Assembly: GCA_052174135.1 (NCBI GenBank)
Contig: JBQMRZ010000027.1
Location: 62,001-126,000, forward strand
Source: Arsenophonus sp052174135
GTDB taxonomy: Bacteria; Pseudomonadota; Gammaproteobacteria; Enterobacterales; Enterobacteriaceae
Direction: 5' to 3'
DNA length: 64,000 nucleotides
The notes under the pieces are model-generated. The model saw nothing but the letters and a program-made list of their open reading frames with translations. It made no database searches and was not told the origin of the DNA. The position numbers and the translations under genes are program-made. Positions 54,316 through 64,000 of this stretch are shown one piece after another. Within the stretch, counting starts at the first letter, position 1. The number at the start of each line of letters is the position of its first letter.

Positions 54316-55338
54316 CTATCGCTGTGAAAGATAAAGTAGTGGATTTACTGATTTTCCTTTATAACGAATTTCAAAATGTAATTTTACCGAACTTGTATCA
54401 GTACTACCCATGGTAGCAATTATTTGTCCTGCTTGAACTATTTGTTGATCACGAACTAAGATAGTATCATTGTGAGCATAAGCACTTAAATAATCATTAT
54501 TATGTTTTATTATTATAAGATTTCCATATCCACGTAACGCATTTCCAGAATAAACTACTTTTCCTTTTGCAGTTGCAAAAATAGACTGACCGTGAGATCC
54601 AAGAATATCAATACCTTTATTTCCACCTTGCAGATCAGAAAAGGCTTCAATCACCTTCCCGTTAGTTGGCCATACTGCATTTAGTATCTTATTATTATTT
54701 AGACTTGAAAACACTGTTTTTGATGTTGGTGTAGAAAATGTTAATAACTCATCTCTTTTTGAAGATATCTTTTTTGAGTTTTTTTTATTAATAGAGGAAA
54801 AATACTTATTAGTTGATTTAAAATTAATATTTCTATTATTTTTGTTCACAATATAATTATTAGTTATATCAAGTATTTGTCCAACATTTAAATTATAAGG
54901 TTCTATAATTTTATTACGCTTTGCTAAATCACGATAATCGGATCCTGTTATCCATGAAATATAAAATAGCGTATCACCTTGTTTAACAGTATAAATGTTA
55001 CCATTATAAGTTCCTTTTTGTATATTATTATAATTTCGATTACAAATGATACGATCATTTATATTAATCTTAGGTATCAAATTAACTGATTGATGTACAC
55101 GCTTGCTTATACAACCATTTTGATTGTTAATAGAAACATTTTTATGAAAAGATGATATTAATGTATTTTTTGATAATGCATTGATAGGGTGATGAGTGTT
55201 AATTTTGTAACTACTATCACAAATACTATTAATTGGTGCTATCGGATGATATAATGTTGAACATCCAATTAACACTGAAGTTATTATTATATAAATAATT
55301 ACCAATCGAACCGTAAATTTTATAACATTAAAATTCAC
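54316..55338 (-). CDS. nlpD: lipoprotein NlpD, LysM and LytM-domain activator of amidase AmiC
   Basis: Envelope protein that switches on cell-wall amidase during septation. The 340 residues begin with a signal segment and lipobox (VLIGCS, Cys about 26). A LysM domain is at about 116-160 (YTVKQGDTLFYISWITG). A low-complexity Asn/Ser/Lys linker follows. The C-terminal M23/LytM domain is at about 220-340 (GIDILGSHGQSIFATAKGKV, ALRGYGNLIIIKH, SAYAHND, LHFEIRYKGKSVNPLLYL). As in other NlpD proteins the metal-binding HxxxD is degenerate, so it is not itself a hydrolase. It follows pcm as in E. coli. The linker is more diverged than either domain. Confidence 0.95.
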   Translation of the reverse strand: MNFNVIKFTVRLVIIYIIITSVLIGCSTLYHPIAPINSICDSSYKINTHHPINALSKNTLISSFHKNVSINNQNGCISKRVHQSVNLIPKININDRIICNRNYNNIQKGTYNGNIYTVKQGDTLFYISWITGSDYRDLAKRNKIIEPYNLNVGQILDITNNYIVNKNNRNINFKSTNKYFSSINKKNSKKISSKRDELLTFSTPTSKTVFSSLNNNKILNAVWPTNGKVIEAFSDLQGGNKGIDILGSHGQSIFATAKGKVVYSGNALRGYGNLIIIKHNNDYLSAYAHNDTILVRDQQIVQAGQIIATMGSTDTSSVKLHFEIRYKGKSVNPLLYLSQR

Positions 55339-55475
55339 ACTTCTTCTCCAATAAAGATTAATTTTTATTTAAAAATTAATAATTTATTTTAAATAACTAA
55401 ATTATTAATAATAATATCTTTCACATTAAAAATTAGTAAAAAATTAAATTATTTTTTTATTAAAACAGCATCTAT

Positions 55476-56102
55476 TCATGCTAAACCTCCAAGAATTAAA
55501 GGAACAAATCGAACCGGTTCTATTGTTATAGAATGAAAATCATTACCTTGACGTTTAATTACTTTTAACATTTGTTTTTTTTCACCAATAGGTAATACTA
55601 TTCGGCCACCATCTTTCAATTGTTCAAATAACATAAAAGGAAGTTCTACAGGCGCGGCTGTAAGAATTATTCCATCAAAAGGTCCTTTAGAAGCCCATCC
55701 CATCCATCCATCTCCATGGCGCGTAAAAATATTATGCAAATTAAGCTGTTTTAATCTACGTTTAGCATTCCATTGTAATCCTTTAATACGCTCTACTGAA
55801 AAGACAAACGCAACAAGATGAGCTAAAATAGCAGTTTGATAACCTGATCCAGTACCAATATCTAATATGTGATCAGTAGGAGAGAGTTCAAGTAATTCTG
55901 TCATACGAGCAACGATATAGGGTTGTGAGATCGTCTGATAAAATCCTATAGGTAAAGGAATATTTTCATAAGCCTTATGTGAAAGTGCTTCATCAACAAA
56001 ATGCTCACGAGGAACTTTTGCAATAGCTGCTAATAGCTCCTCATCTTTAATCCCTTGATGACGTAGTTTTGTCAATAAATCTCTCATTGACCATTTTAGC
56101 AT
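55476..56102 (-). CDS. pcm: protein-L-isoaspartate O-methyltransferase
   Basis: Repairs isoaspartyl residues in aged proteins using SAM. The 208 residues equal E. coli Pcm. Motifs seen are VPREHFVDEAL (about 30-40), PLPIGFYQTISQPYIVARM (about 50-68), the SAM-binding LDIGTGSGYQTAILAHL (about 80-96), DGWMGW and ILTAAP. It lies between the dead surE and nlpD on the same strand. In E. coli pcm overlaps surE, so here its translation has become independent of a functional upstream gene. Retention of a damage-repair enzyme alongside loss of rpoS and surE is notable. Confidence 0.97.
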   Translation of the reverse strand: MLKWSMRDLLTKLRHQGIKDEELLAAIAKVPREHFVDEALSHKAYENIPLPIGFYQTISQPYIVARMTELLELSPTDHILDIGTGSGYQTAILAHLVAFVFSVERIKGLQWNAKRRLKQLNLHNIFTRHGDGWMGWASKGPFDGIILTAAPVELPFMLFEQLKDGGRIVLPIGEKKQMLKVIKRQGNDFHSITIEPVRFVPLILGGLA

Positions 56103-56109
56103 TCCTAAT

Positions 56110-56845
56110 TTGCCTCTGTTTTATAACATAAATCTTTAATAACTGCCTATCTTTATAAGTAATTAAATCTATTTTAAGGATTATAATAAAATATATATCA
56201 AACTGGTTACTACAGTGAAATCTACACTCTGACTAGGATCATATATTTTCCAACAGATTCTAATCAATAAAATATAGATTTAATTAAATCTTTAGATAAA
56301 TAAACTTATTAAATTATATTGTAAGATTGTCTTACAGCAGCGCATCACTTTATAATCTTTAATTTCTGATATAGAAGTATCTAAAACATTAATATCAAGA
56401 ATATTATTTGATCTTAATACTATTTTTTGAAAATTTTAATAAATAATAAATTATCTACAGTGTTGTTTATAGTTCATTTTTTTTATTTAATAAAACAGTA
56501 AATATAAGAGTTTCAAGGTAACGACCTGTTATTCCTACTATAATAATACAAGAATAAATAATATTATCACTTAAATTATAGCTATAATTAATATAAAATA
56601 ATAAATTTAAAGGATCTCGAATAAACTGATTAATATTTAAATAAATACAAATCCATTAGAATTCTTTGCACTGAAATATTTCCATTAGTTGTTTTAATTA
56701 TTGGTAATGCTTTATTAATTATTAATTCATTTTATGTTCTATTTTTGTTTTCTATTAATAACAACAATTTGAACGAAATAATTTTCAATCTTTTATATAA
56801 TTATTTTGATACATATTTGATGAAAAAACAATAATCGCTCATCAA
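56110..56845 (-). pseudogene. surE: surE pseudogene (5'/3'-nucleotidase)
   Basis: The whole gene can be followed on the minus strand just upstream of pcm. NGNISVQ matches NGDIAVQ, and INYSYNLSDNIIYS matches INAGPNLGDDVIYS. The continuing CIIIVGITGRYL aligns with GTVAAATEGRHL. LLKFSKN fits LLRGLSRE, and LRSNNILDINV fits LRTGRILNVNV. IKDYKVMRC matches VKGIRVTRC, FY*LESVGKY fits YWIGPPGDKY, and TVVTSL fits VSVTPL. At least two frameshifts and several stops (including a Trp codon turned to TGA) make it dead. Length is about that of the 253-codon E. coli gene, so decay has been mostly by point change and small indels, unlike rpoS nearby. Confidence 0.92.
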
Positions 56846-57362
56846 ATTGAGTTTATTTGTTTATTTAACACAGTTTAGAATAATTACAATAAAGCAATAA
56901 ATTATTTATTTTTTTTTTAAAAAAACAAATACTAATTAAATTAAATATCTAATTTTTATCATAAAATAAAACTATTATTTAGATTTTACCAATCTATAAA
57001 TCTATATATTAATTAAAGTTATTTTTATTAATAGCAACTAAAATTACTATTATCGATTAACTGTATAATATCAGCGTTTATTTCTTAATTATTTTTTATT
57101 TTTAGATAAAAGCTACTAATTAATGAATATACTTAGGAGTAATTTAATCTAAAATAACTAACACTAAATAAAAAAATGTTAAAACTCAAACATTTGCTTA
57201 ATTATAAAATAAAAAATTATATTTTATAATATAAACTATTAAATATTAAGCTTTATATTTCAATTAAAAACAAAAGATTTTTCTAAACAAGAAAATTTTA
57301 AAAATTAATTTTAATATTTATTTGTTATTAGTTTATAACTCATACAATTATAATTGTTGTTA
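56846..57362. other. spacer between surE relic and ispF, possible truD remnant
   Basis: In E. coli truD (tRNA pseudouridine-13 synthase, about 1050 bp) fills this place between ispF and surE. Only about 520 bases remain. The minus strand at about 57240-57310 reads FLKFSCLEKSFVF, loosely like the TruD N-terminal LLKANPEDFVV. That would mean truD is largely deleted. Weak evidence. Confidence 0.3.
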
Positions 57363-57842
57363 TCAACAATTCTCTTTTTTTAATAAAACTACTGCTTCAC
57401 AAGCAATACCTTCTTTTCTACCAATAAATCCGAGTCTTTCCGTTGTTGTAACTTTAATATTTATATCGTCAATATTGCAACAAAGATCATTTGTTATATT
57501 TTCATACATATCGGTAATATATGGTAATATTTTTGGCGCTTGAGCAATGATTGTGATATCAATATTATTTATAAAATATCCCTTTTTTAGGACACAAGAA
57601 TATACATTACGTAATAAATTTCTGCTATTTGCATTTTTAAAAGTTGGATCTATATCAGGAAAAAATTTACCGATATCACCTAATGATGCTGCACCAAGCA
57701 AAGAATCAATCAATGCATGTAAAGCAACATCACCATCAGAATGCGCCATTAATCCTTGTTTATAAGGAATTTTTACTCCACAAATTATAATTGGTCCATT
57801 TCCACTAAATTTATGTACATCAAATCCATGCCCAATACGCAT
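57363..57842 (-). CDS. ispF: 2-C-methyl-D-erythritol 2,4-cyclodiphosphate synthase
   Basis: Fifth step of the MEP isoprenoid pathway, forming the cyclic diphosphate from the IspE product. The start at 57842 (MRIGHGFDVHKF) gives 159 residues, the E. coli length; an in-frame ATG 9 bases upstream is the alternative. Zinc ligands are in GFDVH (Asp 8, His 10) and in the AHSDGDVALHALIDSLLGA block (His about 42). The CDP-binding IIAQAPK and the C-terminal TTTERLGFIGRKEGIA are intact. It begins about 27 bp after ispD on the same strand, so the ftsB-ispD-ispF operon is kept. Confidence 0.97.
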   Translation of the reverse strand: MRIGHGFDVHKFSGNGPIIICGVKIPYKQGLMAHSDGDVALHALIDSLLGAASLGDIGKFFPDIDPTFKNANSRNLLRNVYSCVLKKGYFINNIDITIIAQAPKILPYITDMYENITNDLCCNIDDINIKVTTTERLGFIGRKEGIACEAVVLLKKENC

Positions 57843-57869
57843 AAATAACATTTCTTTTTAATAATAGGT

Positions 57870-58601
57870 TTATAAAATATTAGAGAGGTAAAACTCTATT
57901 AACATCAAATCTTCTGGATGAGTAACTTTTAAATTATCAACCCTACCTTTAAGTAATCGAGGATGGTAACCGCAATATTCAGCTGCTGAAGCCTCATCGG
58001 TAATTATTATTTTTTTTGCTATTGCTTGAGTTAAACAGTTTTTAATTAGTTCTAAAGGGAAAAACTGTGGAGTCAATGCAAGCCAAAGTTCATTTCGTTC
58101 AATAGTATGACTAATATCTATTTTCCCTTGAAATGATCGTTTTATAGTATCTCTTACTGGCGACGCTAAAATACCACCACATGAAAATTTATGATTATCA
58201 ATAAAACAAATAATACTATTTAAGTCAGCTTGATGTAAACAAGGTCTAGTCGAATCATGAACTAAAACCCAACACGGATCATCTGCCTCTAAATTATCTG
58301 ATAAATAATTTAGTCCAGTTAAAACTGAATTAGCTCTTTGATTACCACCAATCACTGTTTTAATTATTTTATTTTTAGAGATAGCCAATTTATTAAAAAA
58401 GGTATCATTTTTATTTAATGAAACAATAATTTTAGAAATTCTTGGTTGTTTGAGTAAAACAGATATTGTATGTTCAATAATTGTTTTTCCAGCTATTTTT
58501 AGATATTGCTTTGGACAATCGACCTTCATGCGGCTACCAATACCTGCGGCAGGTATTAAAGCAACAATTTGAATTTTATGTTTAGATATAAATTTATTCA
58601 T
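57870..58601 (-). CDS. ispD: 2-C-methyl-D-erythritol 4-phosphate cytidylyltransferase
   Basis: Third step of the MEP pathway, joining CMP from CTP to methylerythritol phosphate. The 243 residues (E. coli 236) have the nucleotidyltransferase loop LIPAAGIGSRMKVDCPKQYL (about 15-34), including the catalytic Arg and Lys, then LVHDSTRPCL (about 110-119), ASPVRDTIKR and ITDEASAAEY. CTP comes from PyrG, also kept here. Lies between ftsB and ispF on the same strand. Confidence 0.97.
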   Translation of the reverse strand: MNKFISKHKIQIVALIPAAGIGSRMKVDCPKQYLKIAGKTIIEHTISVLLKQPRISKIIVSLNKNDTFFNKLAISKNKIIKTVIGGNQRANSVLTGLNYLSDNLEADDPCWVLVHDSTRPCLHQADLNSIICFIDNHKFSCGGILASPVRDTIKRSFQGKIDISHTIERNELWLALTPQFFPLELIKNCLTQAIAKKIIITDEASAAEYCGYHPRLLKGRVDNLKVTHPEDLMLIEFYLSNIL

Positions 58602-58691
58602 TATTTTGAATTATTTTTATAAATTGTAATTGGTTTCATTTTAATATTTTAAATAATTTTATAGTTAAATAAGCTATTTTAAATTTAAATT

Positions 58692-58985
58692 TTATTTATG
58701 ATCAAAAAAAGAATTCTCATTAATTATTCGATAAAAAGACTCCCCAGATATAATCATACCAAGTTCAATTCGAGCTCGTTCTTCAATAGCTTCACTTCCA
58801 TTATCTAAATCATTTATTTCAGTAAACAAACATTCATTACGTTTTTTAAATCTCATATTTAACATATTTAATGATGCAATTTGTTTTTTTATGCCCAAAT
58901 AATCATGAATACCATTTTTACCAAACCATAATGAATACTGTAACCAAAAAAGTACTATTAATAACATTAGTGTTAATTTATGCAC
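58692..58985 (-). CDS. ftsB: cell division protein FtsB
   Basis: Small bitopic protein of the FtsQLB complex that signals to the FtsWI septal synthase. The 97 residues (E. coli 103) have a membrane segment at about 4-20 and then the very conserved WLQYSLWFGKNGIHDYLGIK. A coiled coil follows at about 32-65, then EAIEERARIELGMI (about 69-82) with the constriction-control region. The C-terminal tail is shortened. First of the ftsB-ispD-ispF unit. Confidence 0.95.
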   Translation of the reverse strand: MHKLTLMLLIVLFWLQYSLWFGKNGIHDYLGIKKQIASLNMLNMRFKKRNECLFTEINDLDNGSEAIEERARIELGMIISGESFYRIINENSFFDHK

Positions 58986-61624
58986 CTGAATCTACCCGTA
59001 AAATTTACTTATTATCCTATAACTTACTTCATGATATTACTATCATAACAAATATAAGTTATTAGTAGTAAAAAACTAAAAAATAAAAATATAAAATAAA
59101 ATTAAACTAGATTTCTTTGTTAATAAAGTATACCTTCATAAGCTATATAATAAAAATTATTTATTACCTAATAAATTCTTAAATTAAAAATATTTAATTA
59201 ACAAAGTATTTTTTAACTAATAATAAAATTATGCATAAATTTTTTATTCCACTTATAATAATAAATATATTCTAATTTTATTAAATTATACCTCATCATT
59301 GAAATAATTAAGTTTTTTTTAATACATGCAATAAAATTAATTAATTAAAATTATTTATACATTTATTGAATAAAAGTTTTTATTAATACAATTAATAATT
59401 TCCGTAATGATAGTGATAATTTATTAAAAATTTAAAATTAAAATTTATAATTTCCACTTAGATATCTAATGCCCTTAAAATATATAAATATGGAATTTTC
59501 ATATAGATATTTATTTATATAACTAGATTGGAGATAATTAAATATTCCAAGACAGATTAAAAAATATTTTATTTAATTTATCATGAATTTAATACTGTCA
59601 TTAATATTTTACCTACCATATATCACCATTCATAGTAATACTATTCAGTAAATTTATTAAAAATATCATTTATTTATTTATTAAAACTAATATTAAAAAA
59701 TATAAGTTATAAGTTAATTTATTTAAATCCATATAATAAAACTCTTAATTCATAATTACAATATTAGAATTAATATATTGTTTCTGTTAAAACAAATTAA
59801 TAATTTATTCATAATTATAAATCACTTAGTCATTATTTTGACTTTTTTATTAAATTTATCGATAATAATCATTATTATTTCTTATTTTTAACTAAATACA
59901 CTTAATATCAAATTAATACTATATAAAAAATATTTTTAAAAAAATAAAAATTTTAACTATTATAGTAATAATATTTATTATTCTATTGATATATCAGTTA
60001 AAAACATAATTAATTAAATAATTTTCTAAAATTTTTAGAAAAAATTAATAAAATTAATTCATTATTATAAATATTTATATAAATATTTTTCTTTTTTTTA
60101 TCATAGTAAACAAATTTTAATTTTTAATTATCTAAAATTTATATTATAAATGAAAAATATATCCATCTTAAAAAGAAAATAAAGAATAATACTATATAAT
60201 ATGAATCACTTTAAACAATTATTAATTAAAAGATATTAACTTTATTTTCTTGTTAAGCTCCATAATTTTAATATATAAATTTTATTGCTTATCTCAAATA
60301 AGATAGAAGATTAATTTAGCAGTACTATTTATTTATCTTCTCAATAGAGAGAAGATAAATAAATATATTAGCTTAACGAAATAAAAATTTATGATAACAA
60401 TACCTTATTCTTTTTTTTAATATATTAATCACTATTTTTTATTAATCAAGTTTTCTAAATAAATGTAATTTATTTTTAAAATATTAATTGATTACATAGT
60501 AATATAATGGTTTTATAACTTATATACATTTAAATTTTTTCATATTAATTTAGTAAAAAAAAGAGTACTAAATATCATTTTATTTATTAAAATATTAAGT
60601 TTATTTTATTTTTAAATTTTATTAAAATTAAATATTGATTTTTATTTATTAAACTAATTGTTATATTCGAATAATGATTATAGATCATATTACTATATTA
60701 TTTATTTTCAATTAATAAAATAAAAAACATATTTCATATTTTTTGAAATTTTATAATTTTATATTAATAAAATATAAAGAATTATTATATTTTAATATTA
60801 ATTATTATATTCACTTTTATTGTATTAATATAATCGCTTATTATCATAAATAAAATTAAAAGAACAAAAACTATTTTTAAAGATTATTAAATATTAATCG
60901 ATTAAATGTATTCTTATTTTATTAATTAGTATTATATATATTAATATATATTTTACTTTTCAAGAAAAGTAGTCTAAATATTAATTAATTAGTATAAATT
61001 TTATAAATTTAAATATTATTCAAGTTAATATCTTAAATATTTTTACTATTAATTATTTTACTATTATACCATTGTTAATTATGGTATGTTATTGTAAATA
61101 AATATATAATTTATTAATTAATTTAAATTACAAAAAAAATCATGCTTATATAGAAAAAATAAATAATCATAGTATTCATAAGTCACTTAATTGTTATATC
61201 AATTCTTATATTAACAATTATCAATATAATTAGATTTTATAATAATTATTTCTTTTATGAAGTTTATTATTTCTTTTTCTTTAGTTATTAACTATTAATC
61301 TATCAAATTATTATGTGCCATAAAATAATTAATAAGCAATAAAAAACTAAAATTTAAAGTTTTATTTTGCAGATTATATTAATTTATTATTATCTTCTTT
61401 ATAATTTCTATAATCATAATATGAGACTTTTAAAAGATATTATGTTATATTTTACCTTATAATAAGGAAAATTTTTTAATCATATATTTATTGAATATTT
61501 ACTATCCATTAAAAAAAAATAAACATATTAATAAAATTAAATTTATAACTAAAATTAACATAACAAAATTCTAGAAATAATACTTAAAATAAAAACACTA
61601 AATCAATATCTAACATTATCAAAA
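58986..61624. other. AT-rich spacer between ftsB and yafD
   Basis: No gene recognised. It contains the inverted repeat at 60326-60365. The junction between the ftsB block and the yafD block lies here, since they are far apart in E. coli. The ftsB promoter is presumably within the first few hundred bases. Confidence 0.55.
60326..60365. repeat. inverted repeat, 17-bp arms with GAGAAG core
   Basis: Arms 60326-60342 and 60349-60365 match perfectly around a 6-base loop. The loop-proximal part of the stem (CTTCTC/GAGAAG) contains G-C pairs, typical of a terminator stem. No gene adjoins it, so it may be the terminator of a lost gene. Confidence 0.7.
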
Positions 61625-62311
61625 TTATTTGATGCTAAATTTAACAGAAATAGGATTATGATCAGAGGATTCTGTTTTAATTACTTTTGTATCGAGAAGA
61701 GTTAAGTTTCGGTAAAAAACATAATCTAATGGATAGCCAAAAATTATAGTACGTTCATCAGTATCAAAATTAACTTCTTTCATCCGTAAGCTACATGTAA
61801 AATGTTTAAGTACATTTATACGTCGTCGATTCCAGGTGTTAAAATCTCCAGCAAAAATTACAGGACCTTTATGTTTTTTAATATATTTTCCAATGTTATA
61901 TAATTGACGACTATAAATATTAACACCAAAACTAAAATTAATGGCATGAATATTAATAATCATCAGATTTTTATTATTATGTATGCGATAAACGGTAATT
62001 AATGCTGATTTTGGTAAACGAAGTAACGGTTCTTTTTCCTTTAATGGATAGCAATAAATTGGATGAGATTTTGCTAGCGTCATTACTCCAGAAATATATT
62101 GAGAAAAAATAATTGCTGGAACTTGATCCGCAATTAAATGTTGAAATATGATAAATTCAAGAAGTTTAGGTGAAGTTTGAGCTTCTTGTAATAGAATCAA
62201 ATGGTTATCTATAACTAATTTATTTAAAAGCGAACACCAATTAGGACGTTGCTGTTTATAAATATTCCATGAAGCAATGTTTAATTCATCACTTTCTGAA
62301 AATATTGGCAT
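61625..62311 (-). CDS. yafD: YafD-like endonuclease/exonuclease/phosphatase family protein
   Basis: The 228 residues match E. coli YafD (266) from about its residue 40 onward, and the variable N-terminus is lost. Seen are ASWNIYKQQRPNW (about 13-25), LLQEAQTSP with the metal-binding Glu (about 40-48), VVxNIHAINFS-type sequence (INIHAINFSFGV), the catalytic Asp/Asn in AGDFNTWNRRR (about 155-165), and SSDHNP near the C-terminus. The metal-dependent phosphoesterase fold is intact. Biological role is unknown; in enterics it is linked to envelope stress. tRNA-Asp lies about 310 bp upstream, as near rrnH in E. coli. Confidence 0.9.
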   Translation of the reverse strand: MPIFSESDELNIASWNIYKQQRPNWCSLLNKLVIDNHLILLQEAQTSPKLLEFIIFQHLIADQVPAIIFSQYISGVMTLAKSHPIYCYPLKEKEPLLRLPKSALITVYRIHNNKNLMIINIHAINFSFGVNIYSRQLYNIGKYIKKHKGPVIFAGDFNTWNRRRINVLKHFTCSLRMKEVNFDTDERTIIFGYPLDYVFYRNLTLLDTKVIKTESSDHNPISVKFSIK

Positions 62312-62623
62312 TTTTTAATCGACACATTATTATTAAGTGTATATTCAGATACAGATAAAATATGCTTTATCGTTGATCGGAGATATAACGAGAGAATAAA
62401 TTATATTTACCATTTCAAGTGGCCATTGAAGATTAAATAATTATTATTTTACCTTATAAATATAGATAATAAATAATCTCTTATTTAGTGACATAGTTAT
62501 ATCTTAAAGTTAAAGAAAAATAAAAATAAAATATCTTATACAAAATCTTTATCTATTTGAGAATTTTTTATTAAATAATAATATCCTGTGATATTTTAAT
62601 GAAGTTTATACTTTTGATATTAT

Positions 62624-62700
62624 TGGCGGTGCGGACGGGACTCGAACCCGCGACCCCCGGCGTGACAGGCCGGTATTCTAACCAACTGAACTACCGCACC
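62624..62700 (-). tRNA. tRNA-Asp (GUC)
   Basis: A full cloverleaf of 77 bases including encoded CCA. The acceptor stem GGTGCGG (62694-62700) pairs with CCGCACC (62628-62634). The anticodon stem CCGGC/GCCGG has loop CTGTCAC with anticodon GUC at 62664-62666. The T arm GCGGGTTCGAGTCCCGT is standard. Only a few positions differ from E. coli tRNA-Asp, all compensated in stems. It is by far the most G+C-rich stretch of the window. In E. coli this tRNA ends the rrnH operon, but no 5S or 23S sequence is found in the 1.3 kb upstream. Confidence 0.98.
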
Positions 62701-64000
62701 ATTTAATTTTATTAAAATTTTCCATTAATAATTTTAAAGTAAAATATACTAGTCTCCCTTATTCTTAAGTTAGAAACTATACGTTATTATTAATGATAAT
62801 AATTCACTTATAATTTTGATTATAGTTATATTTAATAAAATATACACTTTTATCTATATAAAAAAATATAGATAAATTATTTGTGTATCTTTTTTACCTT
62901 TAATGTAATTTAAATAAAAAAAAATTATAGTTCGAATTCTTATTTTAAGATAAGAATTTTTATTTAATATATAAAAGTGTGCTCTTTTTAGTATAAAACT
63001 TATATATTAAGTGCTTTATCTATCTAAAGTTTTCTTGTATTAAAAATAACTACTTTGATTTATATCTTTTATCCAAATATATATGAGTTAAATTATTTTC
63101 ATAATATTTTATATTATAAATTAGTATAGTGCATTAGATTTTATCTAAATAATAAATTAAATTTATACTTACTTAATGTGCTTAAAATAAAAGATATAAT
63201 AAGTTAACATTAAAGTAACAAAAAAAATAAATATCAGTATATTTTTTTTACAATATCTGCTTGTTATTATTTTTGCAATATATTTTATCTATTTATTAAT
63301 TGCTAGTTTATTCAAAATAAATAGATTACTAATATTTATTTTCATATTTATTTATAGAATCGCTTCAAAAGAATAAACTAAGATTTATGTTTTAATATTT
63401 GCTTGATAAGTTAAACTACTAAACATACAATTTTATTAAATAAAGTCACTAACTTATTGTTGTTATTATATAAAATATTAAAGAATTTTACTTTAAAATT
63501 ATCGTCATGTAGAGATTGCTACTTAAATATCTAATTTTTCTATTTATCCTAAATAAATTAAATTTAAATATTTAGTATAAAAATAATAAAGCTTTGCTTA
63601 AAATATTTACCTGATAAATAAGAAAATAAATTTTATTTTTTATAAAAAATTTTAATTTTATTAAATTTGAATAAAAACTCTGTATATAATGAAATTTATT
63701 TATATGATCGCCTGAAATTTATATAAATAAGATGTTTTGTTATTTTTATTTATAATTATTATAATTATATTTGTAATTTAATTTATCGGTATTTTGAATT
63801 TAAAATATTTTTCTATAAAATCATGGATTAATTAAATTTTTTGGATCCAGAATAGTATTACACCATATATCTCTATTTTTATGTTTTTATGATATTTTAT
63901 TTTTAATAATTCTCTAAAATTAACTAATATATTAAATTTAATTTAAGATTTAAGTAAGTTGTAATTTATATAATTAAAAATGCAATTCTTGTTATAAATT
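62701..64000. other. AT-rich spacer upstream of tRNA-Asp
   Basis: No gene, rRNA or second tRNA is seen to the window edge. The promoter of the tRNA should lie in the first 60 bases, but I cannot single out one convincing pair of boxes. Confidence 0.6.

Noticed and set aside
58871..59065. 64-codon plus-strand ORF
   Set aside because: Runs antisense through ftsB and into spacer with no motif.
62701..64000. rRNA operon next to tRNA-Asp
   Set aside because: E. coli has rrnH upstream of this tRNA, but no conserved 5S or 23S sequence or G+C-rich tract is present here.
1..64000. CRISPR array, prophage, insertion sequence, toxin or defence system
   Set aside because: No regularly spaced repeats, no transposase or phage-type protein and no gene cluster of unknown function; all intact genes belong to known core families.

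Overview
The window looks like part of the chromosome of a strongly reduced, very AT-rich gammaproteobacterial endosymbiont of the Enterobacterales. Every intact gene I can name has a close Escherichia coli counterpart, usually of nearly the same length. Several small gene clusters also keep the enterobacterial order. About 24.8 kb of 64 kb (roughly 39 percent) is intact coding sequence. The rest is AT-rich spacer in which I can read eroded genes at the places where enterobacterial synteny predicts them. The picture fits a host-restricted insect symbiont in mid-erosion; host and genus cannot be read from the sequence alone.

Layout, left to right. 1-5.6 kb: trhP (yegQ) alone in spacer. 5.6-11.2 kb (minus): sugar metabolism, fbaA, pgk, a broken epd, tktA. 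11.7-14.5 kb: dnaQ, rnhA, yafS, gloB. 17-23 kb (minus): eno, pyrG, then relA and rlmD as pseudogenes, the E. coli order. 26-41 kb: a block colinear with E. coli minutes 2.8-3.7, namely erpA, hemL pseudogene (plus strand), mrcB, sfsA relic, dksA, possible gluQ relic, pcnB, folK, yadH, yadG, possible can relic, speE, speD. 46.5-47.9 kb: a MATE transporter flanked by two diverged copies of a non-coding segment. 54-59 kb (minus): rpoS relic, nlpD, pcm, surE pseudogene, possible truD relic, ispF, ispD, ftsB. 61.6-62.7 kb (minus): yafD and tRNA-Asp(GUC).

The retained genes cover glycolysis and the pentose phosphate pathway (fbaA, pgk, eno, tktA, gloB), CTP synthesis (pyrG), replication (dnaQ, rnhA), Fe-S assembly (erpA), folate (folK), isoprenoids (ispD, ispF), spermidine (speD, speE), RNA metabolism (pcnB, trhP, tRNA-Asp) and envelope and division (mrcB, ftsB, nlpD). 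The broken genes are mainly regulatory or dispensable: relA (ppGpp synthesis), rpoS (stationary-phase sigma factor), surE, epd, hemL, rlmD and sfsA. DksA, the RNA polymerase partner of ppGpp, is kept although relA is dead.

I found no CRISPR array, prophage, recognisable insertion sequence, secretion system or convincing undescribed system. The notable items are the readable pseudogene series, a probable conserved AUU start codon in pcnB, the repeat pair around the MATE gene, and several long perfect palindromes in spacer.
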